A stretch of 64,000 bases of DNA from Fusobacteria bacterium ZRK30 (lineage in GTDB: Bacteria; Fusobacteriota; Fusobacteriia; Fusobacteriales; Fusobacteriaceae). The notes under the pieces are model-generated. The model did not search any database. It worked only from the letters and a program-made list of their open reading frames with translations, and was not told the origin of the DNA. Positions 54,278 to 63,702 of the stretch are shown piece by piece; within the stretch, counting starts at the first letter, position 1; each line of letters begins with the position of its first letter. The stretch spans positions 1,922,001 through 1,986,000 of the forward strand of contig CP102405.1 in NCBI GenBank assembly GCA_024628785.1, read 5' to 3'. The position numbers and the translations under genes are program-made.

Positions 54278-55555
54278 ATGAATTTAGATCTTGTAATAGC
54301 AATTATAGTATTCATAATAACCTTTTATTTTATCATAACTGAAAAAATACCCAGGTCTTCAAGTGCAATTATTGGAGGAGCTGCTGTAGTATTTTTTAAA
54401 GTTATAGACGAACACGAAGCTCTTCACGCTATTAGCAGCAATATAGAGATCTTAATTTTACTTATGGGTCTTATGATCATTGTGAATATAATGGCAGAAA
54501 CAGGTATATTTCAGTGGACAGCAATAAAGATAGCCCAGTTAGCCAAGGGAGATCCTGTTAAAATCATGATTTTTTTAGGAATAGTTTCGGCATTAGCATC
54601 TGCACTCTTAGATAACGTTACAACGATCCTCCTAATTTTTCCAATATCTATACTGATTGCCGAACAACTAAAGATAGACTCCCTGCCATTTCTTCTTACC
54701 GAAGTCTTCTCTGTCAATATAGGAGGTGCAGCTACCTTAATCGGAGATCCGCCTAACTTAATTATAGGAACAAAGTCCGGTTTAGGTTTCAATGATTTTC
54801 TCCTTAATATGGGCCCTATTGTTCTTATAAACATGATTTTTTTTCTAATTCTTATGGTCATTTTTTTCCATAAAAAACTACATGTTTCCAGGATGAGAAA
54901 AGTTAAAATTATGGAGATGGATGCAAGCAGAATAATAAAAGATAAGATTCTTTTAAAAAAATCAATCATAGTTTTTATTTTAGTTATGTCTGGATTTATT
55001 TCCAATGTAATTACAGGTATAGGATTAGCTGTAATCTCTATCTCTGGAGCGACCATCCTAATCCTTATAACAAAAAAAGATCCCGATGAAATTTATAAAA
55101 AAATAGAGTGGTCAACACTATTTTTCTTTGCCGGATTATTTATCTTGGTAGATGGTCTTGCTGCTACTGGATTGATCAGTGATATTGGTGATTTCATACT
55201 ATATATTACCAATGGTAATTCAAAATTAACTGTTATTCTGACGGTGATCTCCTCCACTATATTTGCCCCAATAATCGGAGTAGTTCCCTATACAATTTCA
55301 TTTACTAAGATAATAGGAGAACTCATCCCTCAAATGGGAGAAAATACTGCTCCCCTGTGGTGGGCACTTTCTATGGGTGTATGTTTTGGTGGTAATATGA
55401 CTCTCATAGGAGCCGCAGCTAATATTGTAGGAGCTAATATAGCAAAAAAAGCAGGAAAAGATATAGGTTTTTTTCATTTTTTTAAATTTGGAATAGTTAT
55501 TACCCTTCAATCCCTTATCTTGAGTATTATATATCTGCTGGTAAGATATTTTTAA
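54278..55555 (+). CDS. ArsB/NhaD-family anion permease
   Basis: The ATG at 54278 follows GAGGTGATG. The 425-residue protein has eleven or twelve helices with the ion-transporter superfamily hairpin motifs DNVTTILLIFPI and GGAATLIGDPPNLIIGTKSG in the first half and GGNMTLIGAAANIVGANIAKKAG in the second. This is the ArsB/NhaD/CitMHS family, known for arsenite, sodium/proton or anion transport. No arsR or arsA is nearby, so an arsenite role is not supported by context. Confidence 0.85.
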   Translation: MNLDLVIAIIVFIITFYFIITEKIPRSSSAIIGGAAVVFFKVIDEHEALHAISSNIEILILLMGLMIIVNIMAETGIFQWTAIKIAQLAKGDPVKIMIFLGIVSALASALLDNVTTILLIFPISILIAEQLKIDSLPFLLTEVFSVNIGGAATLIGDPPNLIIGTKSGLGFNDFLLNMGPIVLINMIFFLILMVIFFHKKLHVSRMRKVKIMEMDASRIIKDKILLKKSIIVFILVMSGFISNVITGIGLAVISISGATILILITKKDPDEIYKKIEWSTLFFFAGLFILVDGLAATGLISDIGDFILYITNGNSKLTVILTVISSTIFAPIIGVVPYTISFTKIIGELIPQMGENTAPLWWALSMGVCFGGNMTLIGAAANIVGANIAKKAGKDIGFFHFFKFGIVITLQSLILSIIYLLVRYF

Positions 55556-55567
55556 AATCTAATCACT

Positions 55568-55606
55568 AAAAAAGCCTAGATATTTATATATATCTAGGCT
55601 TTTTAT
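55568..55606. terminator. Bidirectional terminator
   Basis: AAAAAGCCTAGATAT and ATATCTAGGCTTTTT form a nearly perfect stem between the converging permease and short U32 genes. Confidence 0.9.
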
Positions 55607-55614
55607 TTAAATTT

Positions 55615-56538
55615 CTATATTGACCTCTTACCTTCTATACCAAAATAGAACCCTTTAGTAAATTCCCTTGGTGAAGCTTCTTCTAAATCTTCTAACCACT
55701 CTTTTTTTACATTAAAGTTCCCATTATAGAAATCATTGATCCCCTCATTGTAAACTCTAACCGATGTAGTTAAGTAGTCATTATTCATCATTCTTCCCTC
55801 AATTCTTATGGCATCTACACCTAATTCTAAAATTTTATCTAAATTTTCAATTGTACATAGATCCTTTGAATGGAAGATATGAGTTCCATGCTCATCTTCA
55901 AATACCGGCATATATTCTCCAGGTCTTGTTAACTCTTCTACAGAATATTTCCACTGTGCATTATTTGAATCTAAGTTTTCTTCCTTAGAAGACATATAAC
56001 TAGTCAGTAAACTTCTACCAGATGTAGACATATGCATAGCTCCATGAACATAGATTTCTAATTCAATCTCAGGAACTTTTTCCCTGATATCCCTTACATT
56101 TTCAATAGATATCTCTCTGGCTAAGATAACTCTGGAAGCTCCTAATTTTTTCCACATCCTAACAGCTCTAAAGTTAGTATTGCTTGCTTGAGTTAATACA
56201 CTTATCTTTAAGTTAGAAAATTCTCTGACAACCTGAAAAACTCCTAAATCTCCTACCATAACCCCATGAATACCAATAGTTTCTAAATATTTAACATATT
56301 CATCTAAACCTTCTAATTCATGGTTATGCGGAATAATATCCAGTGTTACCCATATTTTTTTATCATTTTCTTTGGCATAACTTACAGCCTCTTCTAACTC
56401 TTTATCTGTAAAGTTATGACTTCCTGTTCTCAGGTTATATTTTTTCCCACCTAATAATACACTGTCAGCTCCATTTTCAAAAGCTAACTTTAATTTTTCC
56501 ATATTCCCTGCTGGGGCCACTAATTCTGTTTTTCTCAT
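55615..56538 (-). CDS. U32-family paralogue without conserved cysteines
   Basis: A 307-residue U32 protein: VAPAGNMEKLKLAFENGADSVLLGGKKYNLRTGSHNFTDKELEEAV, IGIHGVMVGDLGVFQ, ISVLTQASNTNFRAVRMWKKLGASRVILARE. At the site where its neighbour has D-x-x-R-G-D-C-A-Q-S-C-R-W-K-Y it reads EENLDSNNAQWKYS, so both cysteines are lost, and it lacks the ~100-residue C-terminal domain. It looks like a duplicated, diverged copy. Activity of the U32 family in tRNA/rRNA hydroxylation (TrhP, RlhA) depends on conserved cysteines, so a different or regulatory role is possible. Confidence 0.85.
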   Translation of the reverse strand: MRKTELVAPAGNMEKLKLAFENGADSVLLGGKKYNLRTGSHNFTDKELEEAVSYAKENDKKIWVTLDIIPHNHELEGLDEYVKYLETIGIHGVMVGDLGVFQVVREFSNLKISVLTQASNTNFRAVRMWKKLGASRVILAREISIENVRDIREKVPEIELEIYVHGAMHMSTSGRSLLTSYMSSKEENLDSNNAQWKYSVEELTRPGEYMPVFEDEHGTHIFHSKDLCTIENLDKILELGVDAIRIEGRMMNNDYLTTSVRVYNEGINDFYNGNFNVKKEWLEDLEEASPREFTKGFYFGIEGKRSI

Positions 56539-56603
56539 TTTTTTTACTCCTTAAAAATCTCATGAATTTCTTGCACCTTCATTTTCATAATATTTTCATA
56601 AAC

Positions 56604-56640
56604 CAAAACCACAGATTATTTTAATTTACCTGTGGTTTCT
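56604..56640. terminator. Hairpin between the two U32 genes
   Basis: AAACCACAG and CTGTGGTTT enclose an AT-rich loop, followed by TCTTT on the plus strand and TTTTGG on the minus strand. Confidence 0.55.
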
Positions 56641-56736
56641 TTAACCTCTAGGACAGTAAAAATTTATGGAATCAATAAAAAATTATAAAAACCTAAATTA
56701 TACCTGCCTGTATAAAACTTCATATTCCTTTCGCCT

Positions 56737-57972
56737 CTATTCTGCTTCTGGTAAAACCCTTCTTATCATATCAAGTCTGTTAATATCTGCATCTATCTTT
56801 ACCCTTACAACAGAGTTAGGATTAGCATCAGTTACTACACTTGTTACTCTCTTCTTTGTTATCTCCATCTCTGGTAATACAATAATCTTTGGATTACCAT
56901 TATTACTTGCTACTTCCAGCTCTTCTCCAGTAAATATTTTATTTCTTACTTCTAAGATATACTCATTTTCACTTAGTTTCTCTGCTACTTTTGCAACCAA
57001 TTGATGACTCTGGCTATATGAATTTCTATTGTTATAATTTTGTGAATCTGAATTCGGTTTATTAAAATAGAAACCAGATGTATATTTTCTATGGGATGTT
57101 GTTTCAAGCTCTCTTAACCACTTTTCACTATATTCAAAGTTTCCTTCATAGTATCTATTGATTGCTTCTCTGTAAACTTTTACAGCTGTTGCAACATAAT
57201 AAATACCCTTCATTCTTCCTTCAATCTTTAATGAATCAACACCTGCATCTAATATCTGGTCTATGAATTCAATTGTGCATAGATCTTTTGAGTTAAATAT
57301 ATGTGTAGGATCATCTTCAGTATAAACAGGTTTCTTATCTCCGTTATTATCCTCTTCCATCACATTATATTTCCACCTGCAAGATTGAGCACAGTCTCCA
57401 CGATTTGCATCTCTTCCTATCATATAGTTACTTAGTAAGCACCTACCTGATACAGACATACATAGTGCTCCATGAATAAATACTTCTATCTCAATATCTG
57501 GAACACGAGCCCTGATTTCTTTGATATTCTCCAGTGAAATTTCTCTAGCCAAAACAACTCTTGAAGCACCCATCTCCTGCCACATCTTAACTGATCTCCA
57601 GTTAGTGTTACTGGCTTGAGTACTTGCACTTATATGTAAGTTAGAGTTCTCTTTAACTATCTCTAAAATCCCTAAATCTGCTACTATAACACCATCTACT
57701 CCAGCTGTTTTTTCCAAAAATTGTACATATTCCGGTAAAGCATCCATCTCATCATTATGTGGAATTATATTTAGCGCTACCCATACTTTTTTATCTCTGG
57801 CATGAGCATATTTAACAGCTTCTACTAACTCTTCTCTGTCAAAGTTGTGTCCACCTGCTCTTAAACTAAATTCTTTTCCACCTAAAAATACTGCATCAGC
57901 ACCATAATGAAATGCCATCTCTAACTTTTCAAAATTTCCTGCTGGAGCTAATAATTCTACTCTTTTTTTCAT
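56737..57972 (-). CDS. U32-family protein, TrhP-like
   Basis: A 411-residue U32 protein: LLAPAGNFEKLEMAFHYGADAVFLGGKEFSLRAGGHNF at the N-terminus, HISASTQASNTNWRSVKMWQEMGASRVVLAREISL, the MSVSGRCLLSNYMIGRDANRGDCAQSCRWKY cysteine block, and a C-terminal beta domain (VAKVAEKLSENEYILEVRNKIFTGEELEV). This matches YegQ/TrhP-type enzymes, which install the 5-hydroxyuridine precursor at tRNA wobble positions with prephenate, though members have also been called collagenase-like peptidases. It lies downstream of dnaB and of a 28-bp palindrome. Confidence 0.9.
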   Translation of the reverse strand: MKKRVELLAPAGNFEKLEMAFHYGADAVFLGGKEFSLRAGGHNFDREELVEAVKYAHARDKKVWVALNIIPHNDEMDALPEYVQFLEKTAGVDGVIVADLGILEIVKENSNLHISASTQASNTNWRSVKMWQEMGASRVVLAREISLENIKEIRARVPDIEIEVFIHGALCMSVSGRCLLSNYMIGRDANRGDCAQSCRWKYNVMEEDNNGDKKPVYTEDDPTHIFNSKDLCTIEFIDQILDAGVDSLKIEGRMKGIYYVATAVKVYREAINRYYEGNFEYSEKWLRELETTSHRKYTSGFYFNKPNSDSQNYNNRNSYSQSHQLVAKVAEKLSENEYILEVRNKIFTGEELEVASNNGNPKIIVLPEMEITKKRVTSVVTDANPNSVVRVKIDADINRLDMIRRVLPEAE

Positions 57973-58061
57973 CTTTACATCTCCTTTTATATATATGTTT
58001 ATAAAAAGCAGACTTGCACCCTAACTTTTATTACTATTTTTATTTTTTACCATAAACTACA

Positions 58062-58089
58062 GTACGGGTAATTCATGAATTACCCGTAC
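58062..58089. promoter_or_regulatory. 28-bp perfect palindrome upstream of U32 gene
   Basis: GTACGGGTAATTCA followed by its exact reverse complement TGAATTACCCGTAC (centre 58075/58076). It lies between the dnaB stop and the U32 start, ~90 bp upstream of the latter. There is no T-run after it on either strand, so it is not a standard terminator. Without a loop it is better suited to a dimeric DNA-binding protein. A weak RNA stem is still possible. Confidence 0.75.
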
Positions 58090-58134
58090 ATAAAGTTGAA
58101 CCCATATTCTGTTTGAAAAACCAATTATGATTAT

Positions 58135-59475
58135 TTAACTTATACTTGTTGTATAATCTCCAAATTGTGTATATTCATGGAAGAATCGTAGTTTTACCGT
58201 TCCTACAGGACCATTTCTCTGCTTACCTATGATAACTTCGGCAATTCCCTTATCTTCACTCTCTTCGTTATAGTAGTCATCTCTATAGAGGAATACTACC
58301 ATATCGGCATCCTGCTCAATAGCACCTGAATCTCTTAGGTCTGACAGCATTGGTCTCCTGTCAGCTCTTTGTTCCGGACCACGTGAAAGCTGTGACAGTG
58401 CTATTACCGGCACTTCTAATTCTCTGGCTATAATTTTAAGTGATCTGGATATATCTGAGATCTCTTGTTGACGTGATTCACCATTTTTATCTCTACCCTT
58501 TATAAGCTGCAGATAGTCTATTATTATCATATCTAACTTTCCTGCTGCCTTGGCTCTTCTTGCCATGGCTCTTATTTCCATAACATTTATATTAGGCATA
58601 TCAGCTATTTGGATACTGGATTCGGCCAATTTTGAACTGGCTGATCCTAATTTTACCCAATGATCAGCTTCTAAAAAACCATTTCTTAAGTTTGAAAGTG
58701 GAATCCTAGCCTTTGCAGCTAAGAATCTTTGAAGTAATTGAGAATTTGACATCTCTAGACTGAATATCATAACACTCTTTTTCTCTTCTACAGCAGCCTC
58801 TAATGCCAGGTTCAGAACAAATGCCGTCTTACCCATAGCTGGTCTGGCTGCTAAGATCACCAGGTCTGAAGGATGAAAACCATTGGTCATCTCATCAAAG
58901 TGTTTAAACCCTGAGGAGATTCCAGTTGTCATTCCCTTATTATCCATTAATTTTTCTAGTCTTTCATATTCCTGGGATATAATATCTTTTACTTCTATTA
59001 CATCTTTACTCTCTTTATTTTCAGCAATCTTAAAGATCATCCCTTCGGCTTTATCCAATATATCATCTATATCTTCATAACCTTCATGGGTCATCTCTAC
59101 TATTTGAGTACCTATATCTCCTAATTTACGCAGTGTAGCTTTTTCCTTCACTATTCTGGCATAAGTTAAGATATTTGCAGCTGTAGGAACCTGTTCTATA
59201 ATCTCATATAAAATAGCTTCTCCGCCGCTTTCCTCAAATTTGTTTTGTTTTTTCAGTGTATTTATCAAAACTACAGGATCTATTACTTCCCCTTTAGAAT
59301 AGGCCACCAACATCGCTTCATAAATATTTCTATGTGCTCCCTTGTAAAAGTCAGTCGATTTTACTATCTCTACAATATCTTCCAGAGAATCAGGTTTTAA
59401 TAAAACCCCTCCCAATACCGACCTTTCAGCTTCTACACTGGTTGGAACCATCTTTAACTTATCTATACCTTGCAT
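58135..59475 (-). CDS. dnaB: Replicative DNA helicase DnaB
   Basis: A 446-residue RecA-type hexameric helicase. N-terminal domain: PTSVEAERSVLGGVLLKPDSLEDIVEIV. C-terminal ATPase: GFHPSDLVILAARPAMGKTAFVLNLALEAAVE (Walker A), FSLEMSNSQLLQRFLAAKARIP, IIIDYLQLIKG (Walker B) and LSQLSRGPEQRADRRPMLSDLRDSGAIEQDADMVVFLYR. No intein. It directly follows rplI (8 bp), a conserved order. Confidence 0.97.
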   Translation of the reverse strand: MQGIDKLKMVPTSVEAERSVLGGVLLKPDSLEDIVEIVKSTDFYKGAHRNIYEAMLVAYSKGEVIDPVVLINTLKKQNKFEESGGEAILYEIIEQVPTAANILTYARIVKEKATLRKLGDIGTQIVEMTHEGYEDIDDILDKAEGMIFKIAENKESKDVIEVKDIISQEYERLEKLMDNKGMTTGISSGFKHFDEMTNGFHPSDLVILAARPAMGKTAFVLNLALEAAVEEKKSVMIFSLEMSNSQLLQRFLAAKARIPLSNLRNGFLEADHWVKLGSASSKLAESSIQIADMPNINVMEIRAMARRAKAAGKLDMIIIDYLQLIKGRDKNGESRQQEISDISRSLKIIARELEVPVIALSQLSRGPEQRADRRPMLSDLRDSGAIEQDADMVVFLYRDDYYNEESEDKGIAEVIIGKQRNGPVGTVKLRFFHEYTQFGDYTTSIS

Positions 59476-59483
59476 ATTTTCTC

Positions 59484-59933
59484 CTACATTCTCTCAGCTA
59501 TTACTTTTAAGCTAGCCTTTACACCTTTGTGTAATTTTAAATTTACTTTGTGTTCACCTATTTTTTTTATACTTCCATCTATTTTTTTCTTATCTATTAC
59601 CATATCAAATTGAGTTTTTATTGCCTCAGATATTTCTTTGTTAGTTATAGAACCAAATACCTTTCCATTCTCTCCAGCTTTTACCTTCATGAATAAAGTC
59701 TTTTCTCCTAATACCTTAGCTTGTTCCTCTGCTACAGCTGTTTCAGCTTGATCTTTTGCTGCTGCTTTATTTTTTTTAGCCTCTAATTTTTTCATCTCTT
59801 CATCAGTTGCTATAATTCCTTTATTTCCCTTTAATAAGAAGTTTTTAGCATATCCTTCCGATACACTTACTATGTCACCCTTTCTTCCTTGCCCTGCTAC
59901 GTCTGTATTAAGTATCACTTTTATCTTTGACAT
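59484..59933 (-). CDS. rplI: Ribosomal protein bL9
   Basis: A 149-residue bL9: VILNTDVAGQGRKGDIVSVSEGYAKNFLLKGNKGIIAT, the conserved N-terminal domain, then a long charged central helix (KKLEAKKNKAAAKDQAETA) and the C-terminal rRNA-binding domain (AGENGKVFGSITNKEISEAIK). Length is normal. It abuts the yybS-like gene by 1 bp and precedes dnaB. Confidence 0.97.
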   Translation of the reverse strand: MSKIKVILNTDVAGQGRKGDIVSVSEGYAKNFLLKGNKGIIATDEEMKKLEAKKNKAAAKDQAETAVAEEQAKVLGEKTLFMKVKAGENGKVFGSITNKEISEAIKTQFDMVIDKKKIDGSIKKIGEHKVNLKLHKGVKASLKVIAERM

Positions 59934-59934
59934 T

Positions 59935-60729
59935 TTATTTCCTCCTTTTATTTATTTTTATTATTCCAAAACTATTCATTACACCTAAAATAAAGATCCC
60001 TATTGGAAAAAAACATGCAGTTACTATTGCTAGTCCCTTCCCGTAAACTCTCCATTTTATTCTTTCTCTAAACATATTATATAAAACTTTAATTCCATAA
60101 ACTACATATATCAAAGTAGTTATTGAATATAAATTTTTAACATAAAAATTATCGATCTTTAAAGTCCTGTCTATAAAAAATGTAACTATATATATCAATA
60201 CCCATAGGTAGGAAATATTCCACTTTCTGTATGTTTTCCCCTTAAGTATAAAATATGTAAAATAATTTATTATCAGTGAGTAGGTAAACATCACAAATAA
60301 TAAGTGCTGTTTAATATAACCCATCATGATAGTTATCATACTTTGATCTAAAATCAGGTATTCCCTGTACATACCATCTAATATTGTTACCAGATCATTT
60401 GGTGTCCCTATAAATGCTCTCATAAATAGATATCCCACTGCTGTAGTTATTGTAGTTGAAATAAATATCCTGTCAAATATATCTATAGAAGTTCTCTCAA
60501 ACAGATAATAAGCTCCCTCTAATAAAAGAAAAAATCCTACATAGACAAAGAACAATTTATCATCTATAAAATATATTACTCCACCAGAAATTAAGTTTGC
60601 CAAGAGTCTATTTTTAGAATTTAATTTAGGCAATCTTTTTATTTTATAGGCCGGTAAGACAAATGACCCCAATGGTATCAATGATGACGCTAAAAACAAT
60701 AAGATAATATTTAAAGTTACTCTGATCAT
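59935..60729 (-). CDS. YybS/DUF2232-like membrane protein
   Basis: A 264-residue membrane protein with seven or eight predicted helices and no large domains. Position immediately before rplI and dnaB matches yybS (DUF2232), which lies in yybS-(gdpP)-rplI-dnaC blocks in Firmicutes. Sequence similarity to DUF2232 could not be verified by eye. The gdpP-type DHH gene is absent from this slot. Confidence 0.65.
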   Translation of the reverse strand: MIRVTLNIILLFLASSLIPLGSFVLPAYKIKRLPKLNSKNRLLANLISGGVIYFIDDKLFFVYVGFFLLLEGAYYLFERTSIDIFDRIFISTTITTAVGYLFMRAFIGTPNDLVTILDGMYREYLILDQSMITIMMGYIKQHLLFVMFTYSLIINYFTYFILKGKTYRKWNISYLWVLIYIVTFFIDRTLKIDNFYVKNLYSITTLIYVVYGIKVLYNMFRERIKWRVYGKGLAIVTACFFPIGIFILGVMNSFGIIKINKRRK

Positions 60730-60800
60730 GATTTGTGCCTCCCTTTTTCATTTACTTCCACAGTCCTTATTGTATCATAATTCCCATAATTAGTTAAGAA

Positions 60801-62291
60801 TTAGATAAGTTCACCATCAAAAAAGTCCACTACTCTTTCTACAAAATCACTTTTATCTTCTACAACTTTATTCTTCTCATTTAAAAGATCATATTTTACA
60901 AGTACTCTTCCTCCAAATTTATCCTTGAGTACACCTAAGAATATATCGTTGTAATATGGCTTTTCCATGCTTTCCTTATGGAACCTGTTTTCTGCATAAA
61001 ATCCAATATGGAGAAAACCATCTTCTATCTTAGTAGGTGTAGCAGTAGATAAAAATGAGATCAACGGCATCTTTCTTCTCTTTGCTTCATTTACAATATC
61101 ATTCCAATTTGTTTTAACATCATCTATACTTATATCTACTGTTTTTTCTGCTATCTTAGGAGTTTCTACTGCTTCTTCGGAACCAGCAGGAATCTCTTTT
61201 TCGACATATACTATTTTTTCAACTATTTTTTCCTGTACAGGCAGTTCATGAGTCACTACTTTTTCCTCTTTAAATTCTGTTATCTTATGTAAGATCACAT
61301 ATCCTAAGATTCTCTTATCCTCTTCATACCTGAATTTACCCATTACCTCAAATATATCTTCTATAATTGCTATAGATTTCATTATATTAAAGGGAGATTT
61401 TTTCCCAATCATCAGTTCCTTTAGGTAGTAAGCAAAACTTTTTAAAAACTCCTCTACATTTATAGAGTCATTCCATAAGCTATCTAAAAAGTTGATTCCA
61501 TTCACCAGGTCATTCTTTGAGATAATCTCCAAAAATTCTGCTAGTTTTTTTTCTGGAATAACTCCTAATATTTTCTCTGTCTTTTCTAAAGTAATTTCTT
61601 CACCATAACATGAAGATATCAATTTTTCAAAGATAGAGATAGCATCTCTCATACTCCCGCCAGATTTTTCATAGATCAATTTTAAACTAGAATTATCTAT
61701 TTTTACCCCTTCAGATTCAGCTATCATAAGAAGGTGGTCTATGGATTCTTTTTGGTTTACAGGTTTAAAATCATACCTTTGACACCTTGAGATAATAGTC
61801 TCTAATATCTTGTCTGGTTCAGTCGTTGCCAGGATAAAGATAACATGAGCCGGAGGTTCTTCCAATGTCTTTAGGAGAGCATTAAAAGCTTCCTTAGTCA
61901 GCATATGGACCTCGTCTATTATATATACTTTTTTTCTTCCCTTGGCAGGTTGATAGTTTATCTTATCTTTCAACGACCTGATCTCATCGATTCCACGATT
62001 TGATGCAGCATCAATCTCTATAAGGTCTATAAACTTATTTTTACTGATGTCTATACAGTTTTCACATTTATTACAGGGTGTATCAGTAACACCGTTTTCC
62101 ATGCAATTTAATCCCTTGGCTATCAGTCTTGCAGTAGTAGTCTTTCCTACTCCTCTAGGCCCTGTAAATAAATATGCATGAGCCATCTTATTTTCCTTTA
62201 AAGAATTTTTTATAGTTTTTATTATATCGGTTTCTCCAGCTACCTCATCAAAGGTACTGGGTCTATACTTTCTATAAAGTGTTATATGCAT
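60801..62291 (-). CDS. dnaX: DNA polymerase III subunits gamma/tau
   Basis: A 496-residue clamp-loader ATPase: YRKYRPSTFDEVAGE, Walker A GPRGVGKTTTARLIAKGLNC, four-cysteine zinc site (C-N-K-C-E-N-C), IEIDAASNRGIDEIRSLKDKI, VYIIDEVHMLTKEAFNALLKTLEEPPAHVIFILATTEPDKI and the SRC arginine finger (ISRCQRYDF). The C-terminal tail after residue ~360 is short. It follows the NtrC-like gene by 16 bp. Confidence 0.95.
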   Translation of the reverse strand: MHITLYRKYRPSTFDEVAGETDIIKTIKNSLKENKMAHAYLFTGPRGVGKTTTARLIAKGLNCMENGVTDTPCNKCENCIDISKNKFIDLIEIDAASNRGIDEIRSLKDKINYQPAKGRKKVYIIDEVHMLTKEAFNALLKTLEEPPAHVIFILATTEPDKILETIISRCQRYDFKPVNQKESIDHLLMIAESEGVKIDNSSLKLIYEKSGGSMRDAISIFEKLISSCYGEEITLEKTEKILGVIPEKKLAEFLEIISKNDLVNGINFLDSLWNDSINVEEFLKSFAYYLKELMIGKKSPFNIMKSIAIIEDIFEVMGKFRYEEDKRILGYVILHKITEFKEEKVVTHELPVQEKIVEKIVYVEKEIPAGSEEAVETPKIAEKTVDISIDDVKTNWNDIVNEAKRRKMPLISFLSTATPTKIEDGFLHIGFYAENRFHKESMEKPYYNDIFLGVLKDKFGGRVLVKYDLLNEKNKVVEDKSDFVERVVDFFDGELI

Positions 62292-62307
62292 CTTATCTCC
62301 TCAAACT

Positions 62308-63702
62308 CTAATCTAAATTATAGTTATTCATCTTTGTTCTTAATGTATTTCTTGTTATTCCCAGCGTTTCTGCTGCTTCTACTTTTTTCCCGTTGGCCAC
62401 TTCTAATACCTGTCTGATTAATTCTCTCTCTACTCTAGATATTATATTTCCATAATAGTCTTTTTGGTTGGATCCCTGTAACATTTGGATCTCTCCCTCT
62501 ACCCAGTCAGACAATATCCAGTCTTGGACATCTCCCCTTCTTTTGGTAGTTTTATTTCCAATAATATTTGAAGGCAGATCTTCTACTAAGATACTCTTTC
62601 CTCTAGATAATACCATGGCTGATTTCACAGCTGATTTTAATTCCCTTACATTTCCCGGCCAGTCATATCTCATTATTTTTTTCATAGCCGGAGTAGATAC
62701 TCCTTTGACTCCTTTAGAAAATTCCTCATTAAATCTTTTGATGAAATGATGGATCATAAGAGGTATATCGTCTTTTCTCTCTCTTAGTGGCGGTATCTCT
62801 ATCTCTAATATTCTCAATCTATGATATAGTTCTTCTATGAAATTTCCATTCATTATCAGCTCTTCTAAGTTCACGCTGGTAGTGGCTATGATCCTGATAT
62901 CGGTTTTAATCAGCTTTGATCCACCTACTCTGAAGAACGCTCCCTCTTGAAGTACTCCTAATAATTTTGCCTGAAGAGTCAGATCTAATGATTCTATGTT
63001 CCCTAAATGGATCGATCCCCCATAACCCTTTTCTAAAATACCTATTTGCTCTACCTGTGATTCAAATATATTTCCCTTTTCATATCCAAACAACTTTCTG
63101 TCTAAGAACTCTTTTTGATATGCTGTACAGTTTACACTGACAAATGGTTTTTCCTTCAGACAGCTGAATCTATGGATAGACTTAGCCACCGCTTTTTTAC
63201 CATTTCCCTTTTCTCCACTGATCAATACCGGTATTTTATTTGTGGCTACCTTACCAATTTTTTTATATACTTCTACCATCTTAGGGCTGTTTCCAATTAC
63301 CGTCCCCTTAGGAGTCTCTTTTTTCTTCAGTTTTTCAGCCTTTAATTTTTGATCTTTTAATGCTTTTTCAACGATCTTTATTACTTCGTCCTCTTCAATG
63401 GGTTTAAGAAGATAATCATATATTCCCAGTTGAATTGCCCAGGCTATCAGATTTAAAGTTGCTCTTTCTCCCAGTGCTACAATTATAGCCTTATTCTGAT
63501 TATCATAGATCTCTTTTATCACTGTTTTAGTCTTATCTATCTCTTCTAAACCATCTATATCCATAACTATCAGATTGTATTTAGTATTCTCTATGTAATC
63601 ACCTATATTACTGTAACTATTTTCAAAAGAAAAATCTCCATCTAAATTCTCTAGTAATGATTCTTTTATTTTTTCCGTTAAATTTATCCCTAATATATTC
63701 AT
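62308..63702 (-). CDS. Degenerate NtrC-like regulator (pseudo-receiver, dead AAA+, Fis HTH)
   Basis: A 464-residue protein with the layout receiver (1-~120), sigma-54 AAA+ domain (~135-370) and Fis-type HTH (VANGKKVEAAETLGITRNTLRTKMNNY). The receiver keeps Asp48 and Lys100 but lacks the acidic pair near the N-terminus. In the AAA+ domain Walker A is GEKGNGKK (163-170), but the sigma-54-contact loop GAFTGA is replaced by GNIFES (210-215) and Walker B LFLDE by IHLGN (231-235). The rest (FRVGGSKLIKTDIRIIATTS, LRERKDDIPLMIHHFI, WPGNVREL) is conserved. So ATP hydrolysis and sigma-54 activation are unlikely. It probably acts as a classical DNA-binding regulator. Its ATG abuts the tonB-like stop. 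Confidence 0.88.
   Translation of the reverse strand: MNILGINLTEKIKESLLENLDGDFSFENSYSNIGDYIENTKYNLIVMDIDGLEEIDKTKTVIKEIYDNQNKAIIVALGERATLNLIAWAIQLGIYDYLLKPIEEDEVIKIVEKALKDQKLKAEKLKKKETPKGTVIGNSPKMVEVYKKIGKVATNKIPVLISGEKGNGKKAVAKSIHRFSCLKEKPFVSVNCTAYQKEFLDRKLFGYEKGNIFESQVEQIGILEKGYGGSIHLGNIESLDLTLQAKLLGVLQEGAFFRVGGSKLIKTDIRIIATTSVNLEELIMNGNFIEELYHRLRILEIEIPPLRERKDDIPLMIHHFIKRFNEEFSKGVKGVSTPAMKKIMRYDWPGNVRELKSAVKSAMVLSRGKSILVEDLPSNIIGNKTTKRRGDVQDWILSDWVEGEIQMLQGSNQKDYYGNIISRVERELIRQVLEVANGKKVEAAETLGITRNTLRTKMNNYNLD

Noticed and set aside
54278-55555. Arsenite efflux operon
   Set aside because: The permease is family-consistent, but no arsR, arsA or arsC gene lies nearby.
61545-61552. Run of eight A on the coding strand in dnaX as a gamma/tau slippage site
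   Set aside because: It falls near residue 245, within the conserved clamp-loader core, far earlier than known gamma-producing sites; product would not be a normal gamma subunit.
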